A model generated the notes under the pieces. The model did not search any database. It saw only the letters and a program-made list of their open reading frames with translations, and had not been told where the DNA came from. Both the position numbers and the translations under genes were made by a program. Positions 60,756 through 64,000 of a stretch of DNA of 64,000 bases are shown here, one piece after another. The stretch is from the NCBI RefSeq assembly GCF_025398155.2, contig NZ_CP104562.2, positions 2,914,001-2,978,000 on the forward strand, written 5' to 3'. How positions within the stretch are numbered: the stretch's first letter is position 1; each line of letters opens with the position of its first letter. The DNA comes from Roseateles amylovorans (GTDB taxonomy: Bacteria > Pseudomonadota > Gammaproteobacteria > Burkholderiales > Burkholderiaceae_C).

Positions 60756-60877
60756 CGGTCACAGGTGTCTCGGCCACCTGCATTGGGGTCATCCCGTCGG
60801 CGCTGCGCCGATGGATCGGCTTTTCGTTACGTCTGGATCCATTTCCCCCGTCTCCGTAACCGCTGACCTAGGTTCTC

Positions 60878-60920
60878 GTGACTTTCGTTCATTGCCCCCA
60901 AAGCCAGGGACGCCGACGAT
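60878..60920 (+). promoter_or_regulatory. T6SS promoter motif before the kinase gene
   Basis: GTGACTTTCG at 60878-60887 matches the tssA and vgrG1 sites exactly. The hexamer at base 38 is GACGAT (60915-60920), a weak -10. The kinase ATG is at 60959. Only 122 bases separate this motif from the reverse-strand site, forming a divergent control region. Confidence 0.48.
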
Positions 60921-60958
60921 CGGGGTAGGCGGCGCATTTCGCCGCGGCGAGGCGTTTG

Positions 60959-63907
60959 ATGTCACGACCCGATGGATTTTCTCGCCCGGCCACGCCGGGA
61001 ACCGACCCGGCGGTCCCGGAATCTGACCCGATGATGGATCCGGATGCCACCCGGATCGTGCCGGCCGGCACCCCGCTGGACCGCATGCCCGCGGACACTG
61101 CGGCCAACCGCCGGGAGCCGTTGACGGCGCCCCCGGCTCGCGCCGCCGTGCCCGACACCCCCCCCACGCCCGCGGCCGAGCCGCAGGAAGCGATCGAGGT
61201 CGCGGAAATCCACGACCCCAACTATCCCAACACCCATCCGCTTCGCGCCCGCAAGGCCGCGGAAGCGGCCGCGCTCGCAGCCCAGCAGGCGGCCCAGGCC
61301 GAGCAGGGCGCTCCGGCGACCCTGCCCGTGTCTGAGCCCGAGCCGGTTCCGGCCGCCGATGCGGCGGCCGCGACCTTGCCGGAGGCCTCGGCGGTGCCGG
61401 TCGCCCCGGCCTCCCCAGTGGAGCCGGTTGCGCCGGTTGCTCCCGTGGCACCGGTCGCCGAAGCGCCTGTGGCAGCGCCCACGGCGGCGGCACCCGCCCC
61501 GGTGACACCTCCCGCGCCGCCGGCGACCGCCATGCCGGTGCCGATGGATGACGCCACGGTGGTGGTCTCCAGCGCCGTCTTCAAGGCGCCGCCCCCAGCC
61601 GCCCCGGTGGCCCCCAACCCGGTCGCTGCGGCCACGCCCACGCCGGCCGTTGCACCCGTGGCGGCACCCGTCCAGGCGCCTGCCGCGCCGGCCGCTGTCA
61701 GCGCGGCGCCCGTCGCACCGCAGGCGGCGCAGCCCAGTCCGACGCCCGTCCCCCAGCCCGCTCCCCAACCCGCCTCCCAACCTGTTCCGCCAGCGGCGCC
61801 TCGCCCGGCGGCGCCGCCGGTGGCGGTGGCACCGGCCTCGGCATCGGCGGGTGAATCGTCGCCCATCATTTCCGCGCCGGTGACCATCAGCGCCCGCAGC
61901 GGCCTCTCTGCGGCCGCCCTGGCTGCGGCTGCCGCGGCGCCGACGTCCGAAGGCGAGGACTCCGAATTCGCCGAAACCCGCTTCGATCCCGAGCTGCAAG
62001 CCCAGGCCGAAGCCGCCTGGCGCGGCGCCGGCACCTTGCCGGGTGGCCCGCTGATCGGACCCGCGGGTCCGGGCTCGACCACCTCGGTCGGACCGGGCCG
62101 GGCGCCGTCGGCGGACATGCCGGTGCGCCAGGTTGGTCGGTACGAGATCCGTGAGCGGCTGGGCCGCGGCGGCATGGCCAGCGTGTTCAAGGCCCATGAC
62201 CCCGGCATCGCGCGGGACGTGGCCATCAAGTTCCTGCATGCCTCGCTGTGCGAGGACGAGGAATACCGCGCCCGCTTCCTGCGCGAGGCGCGCGCGTCCG
62301 GCGGCCTGTCGCATCCCAACATCGTCACCGTGCATGACGTGGGCGAGATCGACGGCCGTCCCTACATGGCCATGGAGCTGCTGGACGGCGAATCCCTGGC
62401 CGATGTGCTCGAGCCCGGCAAGCCGCTGCCGGTGCGCGACACCGTGGTCATGGCCATCCAGCTGGCCCGGGCACTGGACTACTCGCACAAGCGGGGCATC
62501 GTCCACCGGGACATCAAGCCCGGCAACATCGCCCGCTCGCGCGGCACGCTCGACATCAAGGTGATGGACTTCGGCATCGCCCACATGGAGTCGACCAAGG
62601 GAGAGCAACGCACCCGGGTCGGCGATGTGCTGGGCACGCCGCAGTACATGTCGCCCGAGCAGATGAACGGCGAGAAGATCGACGGCCGCTCCGACCTGTT
62701 CTCGGTCGGCATCGTGCTCTACCAGATGCTCACCGGCCAGCGCCCGTTCAGCGGCGACAGCGTGGTGAACCTGGCCTTGAAGATCGCCAAGGAAGACCCG
62801 ACGCCGCTCAACAAGCTGCGTCCCGGCCTGCCGGCATCGTTGCGCCGGGTGGTCGACCGTTGCCTGGCCAAGGCGCCGGACGACCGCTTCCCCTCCGGCG
62901 CCGATCTGGCCGATGCGCTCACCCGCGTGCTGGCCGAGCTCGACGAAGAGGCCGGCGCGGCCAACCGTCCGCGCATCATCCCGCTGCGGGTGAAGTGGAC
63001 CGCGATGATGGCGACCATCGTCGCGGTGGTCATGGCGGTGACCTGCACCATGATCATCCAGCGCCAATACGCCGCGATGATGCAGCAGGTGGCCGACACC
63101 GGCGCCGCGCTGTCGCGCTTCATCGGCGTGCAGAACGCGACACCCGCCCTGGGCGAAGACTGGGTCACGGTGGACGTGTCGCTGCAGGAGATCATGAAGA
63201 CGGGCGACTTCCAGAGCCTGACCATCTCCGACCGTGGCGGTGTGGTGCGCGCTTCCAGCGTGCCGGAAACCGTGGGGCGCACCTACCAGACGCCCGCCGG
63301 CGAAGTGCTTGGCGATCAAGGCGGGGTCAAGCGCACCCGCTATGTCGCCAACGGCGAGCCGGTGCTGGGCTTCGAGTCCAACATCCTCTATCAGGACAAG
63401 GTGGTGGGGCATCTCGCGCTGGCTCTGCGTGAGCGACCGCTCGAAACCGTGGCGCGCCTGTCCCGCACCCTGATGGCCGCCTTGGCGGTGATCACCGTGC
63501 TGGCGGTGGCGATTGCGATGTATGTCGTCGGCAACTGGTTCTCTCGGCCCATCAAGTTGATGAACGAGGCGCTGGGCGAGATCGCGCGCGGCCGCTATGG
63601 CTTCCGCATCCGCGAGCAGCGCAAGGATGAGTTCGGCCTGCTCTATGCCACCTTTGACCAGATGGCCCAGGCCCTGCAGGATCGTCAGGCCCTGGCCGCC
63701 GGTCAGGCCCGGCCCGACACCATCCGCACCACTGCCGCGCTGACGGCCGCCTCCCGCGACAAGACGACGTCGGGGGACGACAAGTCGCGCCGGTCCAGCC
63801 GGGACAAGGATGCCAAGGCGGACAAGTCGGCGGACAAGTCGGCGGACAAGTCCGACAAGTCCGAGCGGGCCGGCAAGTCCGACAAGCATGAGGGCAAGGG
63901 GTCGTGA
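60959..63907 (+). CDS. ppkA: T6SS-associated Ser/Thr protein kinase (PpkA-like)
   Basis: A 982-residue membrane kinase. Residues 1-390 are a long alanine/proline-rich linker. The kinase domain has the glycine loop LGRGGMASVFKAHDP (G402 region), AIKFLH lysine, HRDIKPGN (D518) and DFGIAH (D537), then SPEQMNGEKIDGRSDLFSVG. Two membrane segments (about 680-702 and 838-858) bracket a roughly 135-residue periplasmic sensor, followed by a HAMP-like region (FSRPIKLMNEALGEIARGRY). The tail repeats KSADKSADKSDKS. In Pseudomonas, PpkA phosphorylates Fha to trigger firing; the same role is likely here. It starts at ATG 60959 next to a TTG. Confidence 0.88.
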   Translation: MSRPDGFSRPATPGTDPAVPESDPMMDPDATRIVPAGTPLDRMPADTAANRREPLTAPPARAAVPDTPPTPAAEPQEAIEVAEIHDPNYPNTHPLRARKAAEAAALAAQQAAQAEQGAPATLPVSEPEPVPAADAAAATLPEASAVPVAPASPVEPVAPVAPVAPVAEAPVAAPTAAAPAPVTPPAPPATAMPVPMDDATVVVSSAVFKAPPPAAPVAPNPVAAATPTPAVAPVAAPVQAPAAPAAVSAAPVAPQAAQPSPTPVPQPAPQPASQPVPPAAPRPAAPPVAVAPASASAGESSPIISAPVTISARSGLSAAALAAAAAAPTSEGEDSEFAETRFDPELQAQAEAAWRGAGTLPGGPLIGPAGPGSTTSVGPGRAPSADMPVRQVGRYEIRERLGRGGMASVFKAHDPGIARDVAIKFLHASLCEDEEYRARFLREARASGGLSHPNIVTVHDVGEIDGRPYMAMELLDGESLADVLEPGKPLPVRDTVVMAIQLARALDYSHKRGIVHRDIKPGNIARSRGTLDIKVMDFGIAHMESTKGEQRTRVGDVLGTPQYMSPEQMNGEKIDGRSDLFSVGIVLYQMLTGQRPFSGDSVVNLALKIAKEDPTPLNKLRPGLPASLRRVVDRCLAKAPDDRFPSGADLADALTRVLAELDEEAGAANRPRIIPLRVKWTAMMATIVAVVMAVTCTMIIQRQYAAMMQQVADTGAALSRFIGVQNATPALGEDWVTVDVSLQEIMKTGDFQSLTISDRGGVVRASSVPETVGRTYQTPAGEVLGDQGGVKRTRYVANGEPVLGFESNILYQDKVVGHLALALRERPLETVARLSRTLMAALAVITVLAVAIAMYVVGNWFSRPIKLMNEALGEIARGRYGFRIREQRKDEFGLLYATFDQMAQALQDRQALAAGQARPDTIRTTAALTAASRDKTTSGDDKSRRSSRDKDAKADKSADKSADKSDKSERAGKSDKHEGKGS

Positions 63908-64000
63908 ACGCTGCCATGACGAGATCCGCCGCACGCGGCGGCTGGAGCGCCATCGCCCTGGCGGCGCTGGTGGTGATGGCCGGTTGCACCACGCCGGCCG
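63904..64000 (+). CDS. start of a lipoprotein gene, cut by the window end
   Basis: The frame begins at GTG 63904 (overlapping the kinase stop, GTGA) or ATG 63916 and encodes a lipoprotein signal: SAARGGWSAIALAALVVMAG followed by the lipidated cysteine (VMAGC) and TTPA. Only about 30 codons are visible. It could be TssJ or another T6SS lipoprotein; the visible part cannot decide. Confidence 0.6.
   Translation, partial: MNAAMTRSAARGGWSAIALAALVVMAGCTTPA

Noticed and set aside
60962..63934. 990-codon reverse-strand open frame opposite the kinase
   Set aside because: The translation is arginine/histidine-rich without domains, and the forward strand encodes a complete kinase. It is a shadow frame caused by high GC content.

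Overview
This 64 kb, GC-rich window comes from a beta-proteobacterium of the Burkholderiales, probably the Roseateles/Mitsuaria/Rubrivivax neighbourhood; that placement is an inference from base composition, codon use and gene order. It carries a large part of a type VI secretion system (T6SS) locus with its effector cargo. The membrane complex genes (tssJ, tssK, tssL, tssM) are absent and may lie beyond 64,000, where the locus continues through a PpkA-type kinase.

Layout: (i) 0.36-2.9 kb, a two-component pair (LuxR-type response regulator and membrane hybrid kinase). (ii) 3.1-16.9 kb, the T6SS core operon: tssA, tssB, tssC, hcp, a second Hcp-like gene, tagJ, an immunity/peptidoglycan-amidase pair, tssE, tssF, tssG, clpV and two hypotheticals. 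(iii) 17.2-26.7 kb, cargo module 1: vgrG1, DUF6484, DUF2169, a thiolase-fold (KAS-like) protein, a DUF4150 PAAR-like protein, a GHH-motif nuclease effector, a beta-propeller putative immunity gene, a TIGR02270 gene and a thioredoxin-like gene. (iv) 26.9-46.6 kb, a degenerate accessory array: nine intact beta-propeller paralogues counting the one in module 1, three broken copies, three copies of a second (A/B) gene pair, toxin remnants, TIGR02270 footprints, an IS21-family element, an IS3-family (IS407-type) element and an IS481 relic. (v) 46.6-51.5 kb, a GNAT gene, a three-gene oxidoreductase/hydrolase operon divergent from a tetR gene, and a small hypothetical. (vi) 51.7-60.7 kb, cargo module 2: vgrG2, convergent with an operon DUF6484-TIGR02270-DUF2169-KAS-like-DUF4150-deaminase-like effector-two paralogous putative immunity genes. 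(vii) 60.9-64 kb, a ppkA-like kinase and the start of a lipoprotein gene.

How it works together: TssB/TssC form the contractile sheath, Hcp the tube, VgrG plus a DUF4150 PAAR-like tip the spike, TssA/E/F/G the cap and baseplate parts, and ClpV recycles the sheath. Each cargo module supplies loading factors (DUF2169, DUF6484, KAS-like, TIGR02270) that probably dock a DUF4150 tip and its toxin onto a VgrG. A shared sequence, GTGACTTT(C/G)G followed at a fixed offset by a -10-like hexamer, lies before tssA, vgrG1, vgrG2 and the kinase gene. A weaker form precedes the module 2 operon, which suggests a T6SS regulon.

The most unusual parts are the mosaic beta-propeller array (variable front halves, nearly identical back halves), the deaminase-like effector with tandem immunity candidates, and the shared promoter motif. 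No tRNA, rRNA or CRISPR array was seen.
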